A stretch of DNA of 64,000 nt, taken from positions 3,290,001 to 3,354,000 of the forward strand of contig NZ_CAESCH010000001.1 of NCBI RefSeq assembly GCF_903166545.1. The letters run 5' to 3'. This stretch comes from Metabacillus schmidteae (GTDB lineage: Bacteria; Bacillota; Bacilli; Bacillales; Bacillaceae). Positions 8,581 to 17,125 of the stretch are shown one piece after another (positions within the stretch are counted from its first letter, which is position 1; each line of letters opens with the position of its first letter). The notes under the pieces were generated by a model. That model was given only the letters and a program-made list of their open reading frames with translations. It did not search any database and had not been told where the DNA came from. Both the position numbers and the translations under genes were made by a program.

Positions 8581-9579
8581 TTATTTCATTAATGAATCAC
8601 GGTCAGCAGCATGTGGAGGTCTTTCCAACCACTTATGCTTAATCAAAATATTTGCACCATCCTCTGCATATAAACCAACCTCAGTGAGAAAATTCATGTA
8701 TTGCATCGCTATATCACGCCTTGGACTAGCTGATAGTGATGTTCCATAATTACCAATTCCGGCTGCGGACATCATGGCCACCTGATAGGTCATTAATTTA
8801 TCCGAAAATGGTGGTTCATTGTTTGTTAGTACTTCAGCAGCCCATGATGTTGATGCTGAAAGATCATTTTCTTTTAAATATTCATTTAAGACATCACCTT
8901 GCTTTTTTGCCAACTCTTTTCCTCTTCTCATATGACGACGAACATCCTCAGAACGAGCAACCTGTCCAAACCCTGTGACAAGTAATCCACCCATAAAGTT
9001 TGTTTGAACATTTGAGAAAAGATTAGTAATTTCCATTGCTGTTAGCGGTCTTTGCTCTCCCATCCACCCTGCTAAAAAGCTTTGTTTTTCAACCATATCT
9101 ACTTCTTTAAGATATGGAATGTGTGGAGACCTAACCAATAGTCCCTTTTCTAGTAGAAGATTAGATGCCTCATTAAAAAGCTCCATAGCCGATGATATAC
9201 ATGACATAAAATGCTCACGAATATCATTGCGAAATGTATGTGGAAGTGCCGCTCCATAGGTCACTAATGCTCCCTTTGTCATTTGAAATGTATAAAAGAG
9301 AAAAAATTCATCGGAAAATAACCTTGGTGCATTAATATCCACATCCTGATCTGTAAATCCTTCAGGAATGGCATGCTCTTCTTCCTTAAAAATTTTTGTT
9401 ATGACATCAATATGTTGTTGAGATAAATCAAGGGCGTGCTCTAAGACAAGTTTAATTTCTTTATCTTCAACATGTGCTAAATAATATTTAAAGACACATT
9501 TAAACATACTATCTGCTACATAATTACTCCAAAGTGATCCAATTTCTGATGATGTAAGCCTAATATGATGTCCTTCCAT
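8581..9579 (-). CDS. DUF3231 family protein (tandem ferritin-like coat-type domains)
   Basis: A 332-residue protein starting at ATG 9579, nine nt after GGAGG. It contains two related helical halves: residues 5-165 (TSSEIGSLWSNYVADSMFKCVFKYYL) and 170-330 (TAMEITNLFSNVQTNFMGGLLVTGF). Each has the four-helix pattern of the DUF3231 family, which is widespread in Bacillus and related in fold to coat protein F. A spore role is inferred from family and context; no catalytic function is known. Confidence 0.87.
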   Translation of the reverse strand: MEGHHIRLTSSEIGSLWSNYVADSMFKCVFKYYLAHVEDKEIKLVLEHALDLSQQHIDVITKIFKEEEHAIPEGFTDQDVDINAPRLFSDEFFLFYTFQMTKGALVTYGAALPHTFRNDIREHFMSCISSAMELFNEASNLLLEKGLLVRSPHIPYLKEVDMVEKQSFLAGWMGEQRPLTAMEITNLFSNVQTNFMGGLLVTGFGQVARSEDVRRHMRRGKELAKKQGDVLNEYLKENDLSASTSWAAEVLTNNEPPFSDKLMTYQVAMMSAAGIGNYGTSLSASPRRDIAMQYMNFLTEVGLYAEDGANILIKHKWLERPPHAADRDSLMK

Positions 9580-9649
9580 CAACTACTACCTCCATAAAAT
9601 CAGCTAGTTGTATTGTTACCTTAATTATGTAAAATATTTACTTATTCAC

Positions 9650-9684
9650 AAAAAAGAAAGTTCAGAACTATTATGTTCTGAACC
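9650..9684 (-). terminator. Terminator of the YozQ-like gene
   Basis: On the minus strand GTTCAGAAC, six nt and GTTCTGAAC are followed by a TTTCTTTTTT tract. Confidence 0.8.
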
Positions 9685-9698
9685 TATTCTATCAATAC

Positions 9699-9911
9699 TT
9701 ACTGATCTTTATAGCTCTCTCTCTTTACTTGAACATCCTCACCATCAACATTATCAATGACAGCATTAACTTCGCCTTCCATATATGCATCTGATGCTTG
9801 CTCATGAGTTGTTGCTAAGCCTGAGGATAATGTATTACTTGCTTGGTAATCTTCCACCTCATACGTTTTTCCTGCAATAGTAGATGATTCAGTTTTATTG
9901 GTTTTTTTCAT
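9699..9911 (-). CDS. YozQ-like DUF4025 protein
   Basis: Start chosen at ATG 9911, seven nt after AAGGAG; six upstream in-frame codons lack a ribosome site. The 70-residue product is acidic and soluble (EVEDYQASNTLSSGLATTHEQASDAYMEG) and resembles B. subtilis YozQ (DUF4025), a small protein of spore-formers without known function. It ends in a good terminator. Confidence 0.75.
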   Translation of the reverse strand: MKKTNKTESSTIAGKTYEVEDYQASNTLSSGLATTHEQASDAYMEGEVNAVIDNVDGEDVQVKRESYKDQ

Positions 9912-10025
9912 GTCTGCACTCCTTTTCACCCGTAAAATATGAATTCTTTCCCATTATGTCCAAAGGTACTAAAACCATGTACCTTATTTTGTTCAGGTAT
10001 TCGACCTTTCAATAACAGGATCGTG

Positions 10026-10319
10026 TCAAAAATGTTGATCGGGATGTAGATTATTTTGCATATATTCCTGAACCTTTTCCATTTGATCCGGTGATGCAAG
10101 CTCGGTTTTGTACCAGCCCTTTTGCTCTAATATTTGATAAAATCGAAAATGATTATTAGTTGCCATTTCAAGACAGTTTTTATAAATTTCACGGAGTTCT
10201 CTATGTGATGTTTCTAACATCGTGTGGCTAATGCTTTGGCATCTTCCTTTTTCCAGCTCCAAACAAAGCTGAATCATTTCACGGTCTGTTAAACCGCGCC
10301 CTTCCATATTGTTTGGCAT
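10026..10319 (-). CDS. CotF-like spore coat protein (YraF/YraG group)
   Basis: A 97-residue protein with ATG after AAAGGGGA. LTDREMIQLCLELEKGRCQSISHTMLET and the C-terminal HFRFYQILEQKGWY match the coat protein F half-domain. The small YraF/YraG-type proteins of Bacillus, found in the spore coat, share this pattern. It follows the gene at 10339 by 19 nt and is clearly in the same operon. Confidence 0.8.
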   Translation of the reverse strand: MPNNMEGRGLTDREMIQLCLELEKGRCQSISHTMLETSHRELREIYKNCLEMATNNHFRFYQILEQKGWYKTELASPDQMEKVQEYMQNNLHPDQHF

Positions 10320-10338
10320 AAACTTGTCCCCTTTTAAT

Positions 10339-10542
10339 TTATTGAATCATTTTTGATTGATTAAAATACTGGGATAGAGCGGCAACATTTAATTGATGTT
10401 GTTCTGCAATTTGTTCTAATTCATTTTTTAACATTTGATCATCACATTGGGAGGCACACCAATTGATGGTTTTCCCTAAAATTTCCTCCGCTCTTATTTC
10501 ATCTTCTATAAAGGAAAGCTCTTTCATTGTGAGCTGTTTCAT
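10339..10542 (-). CDS. Small CotF-like N-domain protein (YraD/YraE-like)
   Basis: Start at ATG 10542, seven nt after GGAGGTGAG, giving 67 residues. LTMKELSFIEDEIRAEEILGKTINWCASQC is helical and resembles the N-terminal half of coat protein F. It is paired with the CotF-like gene downstream (19-nt gap). Together the two could rebuild the two halves of a CotF-type helical bundle, as in the B. subtilis yra cluster; that is inference. Confidence 0.7.
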   Translation of the reverse strand: MKQLTMKELSFIEDEIRAEEILGKTINWCASQCDDQMLKNELEQIAEQHQLNVAALSQYFNQSKMIQ

Positions 10543-10683
10543 CTTTCTTCTCACCTCCAAAATCTCACCCTTTTCTAATCTAGTATTGATTATGACTATG
10601 TCTTTTATCCAATTGGATACAATTTCTTACATAAGCTATTTGATTGGAGTAAATAGTAAGAAAAAAAATAGGAGGAATCTCAG

Positions 10684-11127
10684 GTGAACCATTTACAGGC
10701 GTTTTTGATCAAAACAGCTGCTACTTTCTTGTTGCTTCTGATCATTTTAGGTTTACTGTTTCAATATACAATTGGAGATGTATTTATCTTAACATTGATC
10801 ATTGGTGTCGTTTCTTATCTGCTTGGAGATCTTATGCTTTTGCCTAGAACAACGAACATTATGGCTACCATTTCGGATTTTGCCATAGCAATGCTTATTA
10901 CTTGGTTTTACTTAGCCAACATCACTGTTTCAACGACAAACGTATTTTTTGCTTCTTTTCTTACCGCAATTGGTGTAGCTTTATTTGAAATGTTCTTCCA
11001 TCGTTATATGATAAACCGTATTCTTCATCGAAAAGATGATTTTGGGAGAATTAGTACTTTACGATACAATACAGAGATATCTGAAGAGATTACACCCGAT
11101 CCTTATAAAATAAAAGATGAAGAATAA
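10684..11127 (+). CDS. yndM: YndM family (DUF2512) membrane protein
   Basis: A 147-residue protein starting with GTG after AGGAGG. Four hydrophobic segments (about residues 9-30, 33-53, 62-82, 86-106) precede a hydrophilic C-terminal tail. The GDLMLLPRTTNIMATISDF stretch is characteristic of the DUF2512/YndM family of spore-formers. It diverges from the CotF-like pair. Function unknown. Confidence 0.82.
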   Translation: MNHLQAFLIKTAATFLLLLIILGLLFQYTIGDVFILTLIIGVVSYLLGDLMLLPRTTNIMATISDFAIAMLITWFYLANITVSTTNVFFASFLTAIGVALFEMFFHRYMINRILHRKDDFGRISTLRYNTEISEEITPDPYKIKDEE

Positions 11128-11157
11128 AAAGAAGGCACTATCATTTGTGCCTTCTTT
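11127..11157. terminator. Bidirectional terminator between yndM and the GerP-like gene
   Basis: GAAGGCAC (11131-11138) pairs with GTGCCTTC (11147-11154), with A-run before and T-run after. Confidence 0.82.
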
Positions 11158-11174
11158 GCCAATTTCATTCGGTT

Positions 11175-11366
11175 TTAACTATCTGTTTCTGAGCTGTTAG
11201 TTACGCTTTGACCATGTATTACTAGCTGAAAATCACCTGTTCCTCCTCCACCAGAACCTGAAGTCGTTGATTCAACCGTTTTAGGAGAGATGTATTGCGA
11301 ATCTCCAAAATTGACAACTCCACCATTAACACTTTCAATTGTTACTTTCTTAATAAAACACGGCAT
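11175..11366 (-). CDS. GerPA/GerPF-type spore germination protein
   Basis: Start taken at ATG 11366 after AAAAGGAG; the longer frame to 11480 has no ribosome site. The 63-residue product begins MPCFIKKVTIESVNGGVVNFGD and has SPKTVESTTSGSGGGGTGDF, the signature of the GerPA/GerPF family needed for germinant passage through the spore coat. The rest of a gerP operon is absent, so this is a stand-alone paralogue. Confidence 0.85.
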   Translation of the reverse strand: MPCFIKKVTIESVNGGVVNFGDSQYISPKTVESTTSGSGGGGTGDFQLVIHGQSVTNSSETDS

Positions 11367-11649
11367 CGTTATTAACTCCTTTTCACATGAGACCTTGTTG
11401 CATACTATGTACGGAATGTCCATTGTTGTGGACACGTCCCTATGAAAGGAGAAATTGGACATTAAACAGTAAAAATACATATAGAAAAAGCAAACGTTTA
11501 TAACTAAGCAATTGATAAAACGCTTTCAATTAGTTAGATTTGAAATATCTATACTTTTTTGTACATTTTTCTTTCTACTAAAGGACTTTCAGAAAAATAC
11601 ACGTACTCATATATAGATTCGCACTCCGCCTAGTTTATTGCTTCTTTAC

Positions 11650-12280
11650 TTAAGTTAATAAATGGTCTTCATTCTCTCTTTTTGATGCGAGCAGCAAAGT
11701 TTTCAATGCTTTACCATATAAATCAGAAGGAACGCTATTTTCACCAATATAATGGAATATTGACATACCGTTTTCTAATGAAAGAATAATCCATGCGATG
11801 TCTTGTGATGGAAGACTAAGTTTATGATTCTCTTTTTTCATTAATACTTCAATAGATTCTGATATTCTCCCAACAGATTGTGAAATCATACCTGACCATT
11901 TATCACGAACAGATTCTTTACGCATTGCATAAAGCAGAAATTCCATATTTAGCATACTCATTGTTCGATTTTCCTCTTTTACACTATTAAAATAAGCATT
12001 TATTTTTTCAATCGTATGAGAAACTGTATATTCTTGTTCGATTAAATTATTGATGTTTTCTGCATGCATATTCATTCTATTTTCCAAAAGTGCTAAAAAG
12101 AGTTCTTCTTTAGATTGAAAAATGACCATAAACTGCTCCTTTACTAAATCCCGCATGATCCGCAATTTTATCAACAGACGCACCGTGAAAACCAAACTTC
12201 GCAAAGATTTCAACTGCTGACTCTAATAGTAACTTTCTTGTTATCTCTTTGCGCTCCTTTTGAGTTAACCTTTTTCTCAC
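11650..12280 (-). pseudogene. TetR/AcrR-family regulator broken by one frameshift
   Basis: The first part starts at GTG 12280 (after CAGGGGGAG) and encodes the helix-turn-helix AGFSKGAVYGHF, then runs into a stop. The second part, in the neighbouring frame, continues with QSKEELFLALLENRM and a complete ligand-binding domain to 11650. Removing one T from the five-T run (minus strand, 12118-12122) restores the expected GHFQSKEELF. The homopolymer makes a sequencing error as likely as a true mutation. The divergent neighbour is a heme O synthase, and a palindrome lies 49 bp upstream. Confidence 0.85.
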
Positions 12281-12328
12281 ATTTACTCCCCCTGCTCCAT
12301 TCCTTGACAATCATACAATATATAATTA

Positions 12329-12346
12329 ATATACCAAGTAGTATAT
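12329..12346. promoter_or_regulatory. Candidate TetR operator
   Basis: ATATAC-N6-GTATAT is a perfect inverted repeat between the divergent TetR gene and the heme O synthase gene, 49 bp before the TetR start. Autoregulation is inferred from position only. Confidence 0.45.
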
Positions 12347-12449
12347 AAATTTTGTTAGTGCCTGTTTTTTCTATTGTAATCATGAATAATAGCATTTTCG
12401 AAATCTATTTACAACTAATAGATGATTAAGGTAAAAGGAGCAGAGAAAC

Positions 12450-13364
12450 ATGGAACAAGCAGATATCCGACAAAAAAAGCCTTTATCCCAAATCTTGGCA
12501 CTGACGATAAAAACAGGCATCATAAAATCAAACTTAATCCCAATGTTTGCTGGATTAACTTTGTCTCTTTATACTTATCAATACGGACTTATTGAAAAAT
12601 TACCTGATATTATATTTGCATTTATTGGATCTTTTTTAATCATAGGGGCAGCTGGAGCTTTTAACAACCTGTATGATCGCGATATTGATTCAATAATGGA
12701 GAGAACCAAAAACCGTCCAACTGTTACGGGAGAAATTAACTCTAAAGTGGTCCTATGGCTTGCCATCCTAATGTCTATTTTCGGAATACTATCACTCGCA
12801 TTAACAACTCCTTTGGCTGCATTCCTAGGGTTTCTAGGTTTGTTTTTTTATGTTTTTCCGTACACAATGTGGAGCAAAAGAAAAACAATTTACAATACCG
12901 AAATCGGAAGCATTTCAGGAGCAATGCCACCTCTTATTGGGTGGGCAGCTATTTATCCTGATATCTCACACCCTGCTATACTTGGACTATTTGTTATCAC
13001 AGTTATTTGGCAAATGCCTCATTTCTATGCTATAGCCATTAGGAAACATGATGAGTATAAGGCTGCTAATGTTCCTATGTTACCTGTTGTAAAAGGAGTT
13101 AAGAGAACATATTTACAAACGAATATTTACTTACTCATTTTGATTGGTAGCAGTTTCCTTTTTAGTTCTTTGAGCATTGGTCTTATGTTAGTTGCACTTC
13201 TTTTAAGTGTGATCTGGCTTTTAATAAGTGTTATCGGGTATAAAAGGATGGATCCAGAGAAATGGGCAAAATCATTGTTCATTTATTCCTTAATCCACAT
13301 GACAGTCCTTTTTTCTACCGTTATTATTTATTCTCTCATGGGGATCATTTTTCATCTCTATTAA
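12450..13364 (+). CDS. Protoheme IX farnesyltransferase (heme O synthase) paralogue
   Basis: A 304-residue UbiA-superfamily membrane prenyltransferase with about eight or nine hydrophobic helices. The first Asp-rich motif is NNLYDRDIDSIMERTKNRP (around residue 72) and the second region is HFYAIAIRKHDEYKAANVPMLPVV (around 194). These are diagnostic of CtaB/CyoE, which adds farnesyl to heme B for cytochrome oxidases. No ctaA or oxidase genes are near, so this resembles the extra B. subtilis copy ctaO rather than ctaB of the cta cluster. The ATG follows AAAGGAG. Confidence 0.9.
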   Translation: MEQADIRQKKPLSQILALTIKTGIIKSNLIPMFAGLTLSLYTYQYGLIEKLPDIIFAFIGSFLIIGAAGAFNNLYDRDIDSIMERTKNRPTVTGEINSKVVLWLAILMSIFGILSLALTTPLAAFLGFLGLFFYVFPYTMWSKRKTIYNTEIGSISGAMPPLIGWAAIYPDISHPAILGLFVITVIWQMPHFYAIAIRKHDEYKAANVPMLPVVKGVKRTYLQTNIYLLILIGSSFLFSSLSIGLMLVALLLSVIWLLISVIGYKRMDPEKWAKSLFIYSLIHMTVLFSTVIIYSLMGIIFHLY

Positions 13365-13383
13365 TACACCCTAACCTTCCTTA

Positions 13384-13431
13384 AACGAGCGGTGCATATT
13401 ACCAACATCGGTAACAATCCGCTCCTTCTTC
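13384..13431. terminator. Possible terminator between convergent genes
   Basis: GAGCGG (13387-13392) and CCGCTC (13419-13424) flank an inner TTACC/GGTAA pair; a T-rich CCTTCTT follows on the + side. Confidence 0.5.
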
Positions 13432-13442
13432 TAAGGAAATAG

Positions 13443-14039
13443 TTAATACATTAATCTCTTACCTTCAGATTCATTTATCAAAGTAAAACTAGAAACACTC
13501 CAATGCTTTGAGCTTTTCATTTTTTTACCTTCCCACCCCATATTAAGCAATTCGTTTGCGATTAACATATTTAAAAATCCGTGGCCTACTAGAACAACAG
13601 AGTGATAGTTTTTAGCATAGTCGATTAGTTGATTTGCTGCCTGTTTTGCTCTAAACTTCGCATGCGTATACGATTCACAGTTGTTGGAATAACCACTGAA
13701 CCATAGTAATCTCAATAGAACGGACCAAACTGAAGGTGAAAGTTTTATCATCCTTAGTTTGATTGAAGGTACAGGCAATTCCACTTCACGAAACAAAGGA
13801 TCTGTCATAACATCTCCATTACTACGTAGAAATCTTGCTGAATCTATTGATCTCTTTAAATCACTTGTAACCAACACGTTAGCAAGAGCTACCTTTTGAA
13901 AAGTTGTCTCAGGGAAATTTTCCTCCTCTACAACTCCATTTAGATTATACTTGTTAATCCATTCCTTAAATTCTTCACAATTTTTTCTTTTGTTGTCATT
14001 CAAAGATGATTTACCATGTCTAATCAATGAGATTTCCAT
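13443..14039 (-). CDS. Histidine phosphatase (phosphoglycerate mutase-like) protein
   Basis: A 198-residue protein. The phosphate-binding LIRHGKS (residues 5-11) supplies the catalytic histidine, and the second catalytic region is VVLVGHGFLN near residue 150. The middle contains SDLKRSIDSARFL, typical of the branch-2-like histidine phosphatases. The substrate is unknown. It starts 24 nt after fabZ on the same strand and is very probably its operon partner, so it may share FapR control. Confidence 0.83.
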   Translation of the reverse strand: MEISLIRHGKSSLNDNKRKNCEEFKEWINKYNLNGVVEEENFPETTFQKVALANVLVTSDLKRSIDSARFLRSNGDVMTDPLFREVELPVPSIKLRMIKLSPSVWSVLLRLLWFSGYSNNCESYTHAKFRAKQAANQLIDYAKNYHSVVLVGHGFLNMLIANELLNMGWEGKKMKSSKHWSVSSFTLINESEGKRLMY

Positions 14040-14063
14040 TAGCTTGTCTCCCTTATTAAAAAA

Positions 14064-14489
14064 CTACTGACCAATAGCAAAAATGAGTTCTGTTTCACAT
14101 ACGAGTATCCCGTTAACAGTCGCTACTCCTTTTCCCTTCCCTATCGATCCTTTGACCCTTGTGATTTCTACTTCAAGCATTAATTGATCTCCCGGTTTAA
14201 CTTGGTGCTTAAATCGACATTGATCAATTCCAGCTAAAAGACCTAAACGCCCTTTATTACCTTCTTTCGTTAGCATTGCAACAGCACTAACTTGTGCCAA
14301 TGCTTCTACAATGAGAACACCTGGCATAACTGGGTAATCAGGGAAATGCCCTTCAAAAAATTTTTCGTTTGCAGTAACATTTTTGATTCCTACTGCACGT
14401 TTCCCTAATTGTAAGTCCGTAATTTTATCAATCAGTAAAAATGGATAGCGATGCAGAATGATTTCTTTAATTCCTTCTATGTTTAACAT
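14064..14489 (-). CDS. fabZ: 3-hydroxyacyl-ACP dehydratase
   Basis: A 141-residue hot-dog-fold enzyme that dehydrates 3-hydroxyacyl-ACP in fatty-acid elongation. Motifs: [33 protein letters not shown] (catalytic His near residue 48 and Glu near 62) and [17 protein letters not shown]. The length is normal. A FapR-type box lies 47 bp upstream and a phosphatase gene follows by 24 nt. No other fab gene is close, so this may be a second copy in the genome. An ATG start follows AGGAGAGATG. Confidence 0.93.
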   Translation of the reverse strand: MLNIEGIKEIILHRYPFLLIDKITDLQLGKRAVGIKNVTANEKFFEGHFPDYPVMPGVLIVEALAQVSAVAMLTKEGNKGRLGLLAGIDQCRFKHQVKPGDQLMLEVEITRVKGSIGKGKGVATVNGILVCETELIFAIGQ

Positions 14490-14535
14490 CTCATCTCTCC
14501 TATTAAGGTATCTTTTTCCATTTTAACACTTATTA

Positions 14536-14552
14536 TTAGTACTTGGTACTAA
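14536..14552. promoter_or_regulatory. FapR-type operator upstream of fabZ
   Basis: TTAGTACTTGGTACTAA matches the 17-bp FapR inverted repeat (TTAGTACC-TRR-TACTAA type) almost perfectly. It lies 47 bp before the fabZ start, overlapping the expected promoter. FapR represses lipid genes and is released by malonyl-CoA. Confidence 0.78.
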
Positions 14553-14589
14553 TAATTAACAAAAAAGATTTCAACCATTTTCATAAAAT

Positions 14590-14624
14590 AAAAAGCCCAG
14601 TGTTGTTATCATCACTGAGCCTTT
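14590..14624 (-). terminator. Terminator of the GNAT gene
   Basis: On the minus strand GCTCAGTG, a ten-nt loop and CACTGGGC are followed by TTTTTA. Confidence 0.78.
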
Positions 14625-15037
14625 CATATAATAAGAGACATTCCTGGTGCATCTTGTTCTCTTTCCTCAAAACCTAATTTTTTATAAAAATGTTGTTTAC
14701 CTTTTGCCGAAAAAAGTTGGACAGATTGTATGCCAGATTCTTTACATTTTATAAGAAGCTGTTCAATAATTTGTTTGCCAAGTCCCTGCTTTTGATAACT
14801 CGGATCTACCATTACATCACAAATGAGTGCTTGATAGACACCATCTGAGATCATTCTTCCAAATGCAATTAATTTATCTTGATCATAGATCGATATATGA
14901 AACCAGCTATTCTCTGCAGCTTGGTACAATTGTTCACGTGTATATGTTCCTTTTTTGCTTTTTATTAGTCCACTTGCTTCATGCAGTTGAACAAATTGAT
15001 CAAAAGAAGGAAGTTCATTTGAATACGTATAATTCAT
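14624..15037 (-). CDS. GNAT-family N-acetyltransferase
   Basis: A 137-residue single-domain acetyltransferase. The acetyl-CoA-binding segment VDPSYQKQGLGKQIIEQLL (about residues 78-96) carries the Q/R-x-x-G-x-G/A loop, followed by the family end motif GKQHFYKKLGFEERE. The substrate cannot be told. The ATG follows GAAGGTGAAAA; the gene stands alone and ends in a terminator. Confidence 0.87.
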   Translation of the reverse strand: MNYTYSNELPSFDQFVQLHEASGLIKSKKGTYTREQLYQAAENSWFHISIYDQDKLIAFGRMISDGVYQALICDVMVDPSYQKQGLGKQIIEQLLIKCKESGIQSVQLFSAKGKQHFYKKLGFEEREQDAPGMSLII

Positions 15038-15221
15038 TTTTTCACCTTCTATATAAATCGTGATTTTCTATGTATCTATACATATATTTATACATTAGAT
15101 TGAATAAAAATTCAACGTTTTTTTAAATTTACATCAGAAAAACTTGACTTGTCGCCATGTTCTAATGGTGAAAGCCTTGTTTCTCTTATAATTTCATCCT
15201 TAAAATGATATATTTTCCGAT

Positions 15222-15247
15222 AAAAAAAAGACGAGTTTCCCCGTCTA
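15222..15247 (-). terminator. Terminator of the small His/Asp-rich gene
   Basis: On the minus strand AGACG, a GGGAAACT loop and CGTCT are followed by eight T residues. Confidence 0.62.
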
Positions 15248-15258
15248 ATGTGCTTTAC

Positions 15259-15450
15259 CTATGTGTCATCCCTATCGTCTTCACGATCCAAAATCGGTCT
15301 TCTCCCCCAAAGCAGTCCCCATGGATCTCTTCTTCTTTCATGATGATCATCTTCATGATCATGTTTTTTTTCTGTGATAATTTTTACTTCATTGGCATGA
15401 ATAACCAATTTGTCTACTTTAATCACTTGTTCTTTTTTTGGCTTTGACAT
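15259..15450 (-). CDS. Small charged His/Asp/Arg-rich protein, unknown
   Basis: Start at ATG 15450 after GGGGAGATGG; 63 residues. The N-half (MSKPKKEQVIKVDKLVIHAN) is basic and the C-half is packed with HDHEDDHHERRRDPWGLLW, then RRPILDREDDRDDT. The His/Asp cluster could bind metal, but no family is recognised. It has its own terminator. Confidence 0.65.
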   Translation of the reverse strand: MSKPKKEQVIKVDKLVIHANEVKIITEKKHDHEDDHHERRRDPWGLLWGRRPILDREDDRDDT

Positions 15451-15569
15451 ATTCCATCTCCCCAATCTCAATTAAATCGTTACATTTTATTCGAGATTAG
15501 GGAAAAGGTATGGGCCGTTATCTTTGGTTCTTGCATATATAATTGCTAAATCATTTACTTAGTGCTAAT

Positions 15570-16400
15570 TTAACTGCTGCAATATTCTTCAGCAATGTCC
15601 TTAACTCGTTGAATTCCTGCCCAAGAGTTTCCAGGTCCATCGTATACTAGAGTAATTGGACCTTTATAGTCATGAGACGCTACAATATCTAAGGATTTGC
15701 GAAACTCTTTTTCATCAATGATCCCATTTTGGTCATAATTAGCTTTTGCATGAATTGATTCCGCATAGGGCATTAACTGCTTAATAGAATCATATTTAAC
15801 GTCTGCTTTAAAATTCCCAAAATCTACTGTAAGCCCTAATCTCTTGTTGTTAGTAGCTAATTCAATACAGTTTTCTTTCGTTGAGGAAAGCGATTTGAAA
15901 TTTTCGGTCAGTATTCTCACTTGTTTTGGTAAAGCATATGAAATTAGTTCATTTAAGCTTTGCTTTGAACGCAGTAAAGCTTGTTTATCTGACGGCGGTG
16001 CTTCTCCGGCAATAATCCGAATATTTTTAGCCCCAACAACTGATGCTATATCAATCCAATTTTTTAAAAATTCAAGATCTTCTTTTCTCCTTACAGCATC
16101 TGATGAGCTAATATCTCCATAATCAACTAGTAAACAATGAAAATTGATACCAGCCTTTTCAAATGAACGTTTAAGTTGTATCAAATAATCTTGATCGAGT
16201 TTTGGAAAATGAAAATGACAAACTTCTAATGATTGAAATTGTTGCTCCGCTATAATCGAAGGTAATTCAAGTAAAGTTGTGTTTTCAGGCTGTTGTTCTT
16301 GTCTCGTTTTATGCGTTTTTTCTTTTTCATCCCAATAAGTCCAATTCAATGGGCCAAGCTCTCGGTGAAGACTCCATGTAGTAAGTGATAGATGTGGCAT
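15570..16400 (-). CDS. Sugar phosphate isomerase/epimerase-type TIM barrel
   Basis: A 276-residue protein of the AP-endonuclease-2 (xylose isomerase-like) TIM-barrel fold. Visible strands carry LSLTTWSLHRELG, EVCHFHFPKL, RIIAGEAPP, TENFKSLSS, GLTVDFGNF, ESIHAKANYD and GPITLVYDGPG. The metal-ligand positions (Glu, Asp, His, Glu/Asp) can be placed, though the last is TLVYDG rather than the usual E. The ATG follows AGGAGGGG. It stands alone; the substrate is unknown. Confidence 0.8.
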   Translation of the reverse strand: MPHLSLTTWSLHRELGPLNWTYWDEKEKTHKTRQEQQPENTTLLELPSIIAEQQFQSLEVCHFHFPKLDQDYLIQLKRSFEKAGINFHCLLVDYGDISSSDAVRRKEDLEFLKNWIDIASVVGAKNIRIIAGEAPPSDKQALLRSKQSLNELISYALPKQVRILTENFKSLSSTKENCIELATNNKRLGLTVDFGNFKADVKYDSIKQLMPYAESIHAKANYDQNGIIDEKEFRKSLDIVASHDYKGPITLVYDGPGNSWAGIQRVKDIAEEYCSS

Positions 16401-16487
16401 ATCAAACCCCTCCTAATCTTGATCACTTAAACATTCACCGAGCGAGTTAGATCTTCCTGCTTTTTGATAATACTAATATAACTTTAT

Positions 16488-16967
16488 TCAATCTACATTT
16501 GCATTTGTATCACGGTAAAAATATTTCTCATATATAACTTGAATTCCGTACATTAAAAATGATTTTATTAAAAATAAAAGGGAAAGTTGAAACTTAGTTA
16601 GTCTAATTAGCGAAACATATCCTATTTTTTTGAACCAATCTAAAGCAAAATATATAAATATGGCGTCAATTACAAGATTAATCAACACGTATATTTTAAA
16701 TTTTCCAAAGGTGAATTTTAGGATCCATAATGAACCGACAAAGAAAGGTCCGAAAATTAATGGCAGCTCACCTACAACATTTGGTTTTACAGTGATTGGA
16801 AACCACCACCATTTTTTCTTTTCCGCTAGATATCCCTCTGCTATAAGGTATACACAAATGAAAAGTGAACTTGGAAGAAATCTTTTAAATGTTTTTACAT
16901 TTAATAGTGGAGCGGATACCCAAGGCAATAAAGTCATTAAAATCATAAAGAGTTTTGTGTTCCTCAT
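16488..16967 (-). CDS. Integral membrane protein, possibly CBO0543-like
   Basis: About 159 residues from ATG 16967; a GTG four codons earlier is an alternative. It has four or five membrane segments, an aromatic loop KKKWWWFPITVKP and a charged C-terminus. Size, topology and aromatic content resemble the gene at 4616-5074, but direct identity is low. Function unknown. Confidence 0.58.
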   Translation of the reverse strand: MRNTKLFMILMTLLPWVSAPLLNVKTFKRFLPSSLFICVYLIAEGYLAEKKKWWWFPITVKPNVVGELPLIFGPFFVGSLWILKFTFGKFKIYVLINLVIDAIFIYFALDWFKKIGYVSLIRLTKFQLSLLFLIKSFLMYGIQVIYEKYFYRDTNANVD

Positions 16968-17125
16968 TCTGCTAGACACCCTTTTTTTCGTAATAATGTT
17001 ATTTTGCCAAGTTAAGGATATGTTATGTAAATTCTCACAATAAATAAGATATCTTTTTCAATCATTCATTTCTATCTCTTTTCATTCATAAAATATAAAA
17101 AACATCTTGATATAGGGGTGAGAGA

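Noticed and set aside
15109..15205. A minus-strand frame tail with protein-like composition (RETRLSPLEHGDKSS) ending at TGA
   Set aside because: No start codon or ribosome site; reading upstream runs through the terminator of the neighbouring gene. Perhaps a remnant, but not supported.
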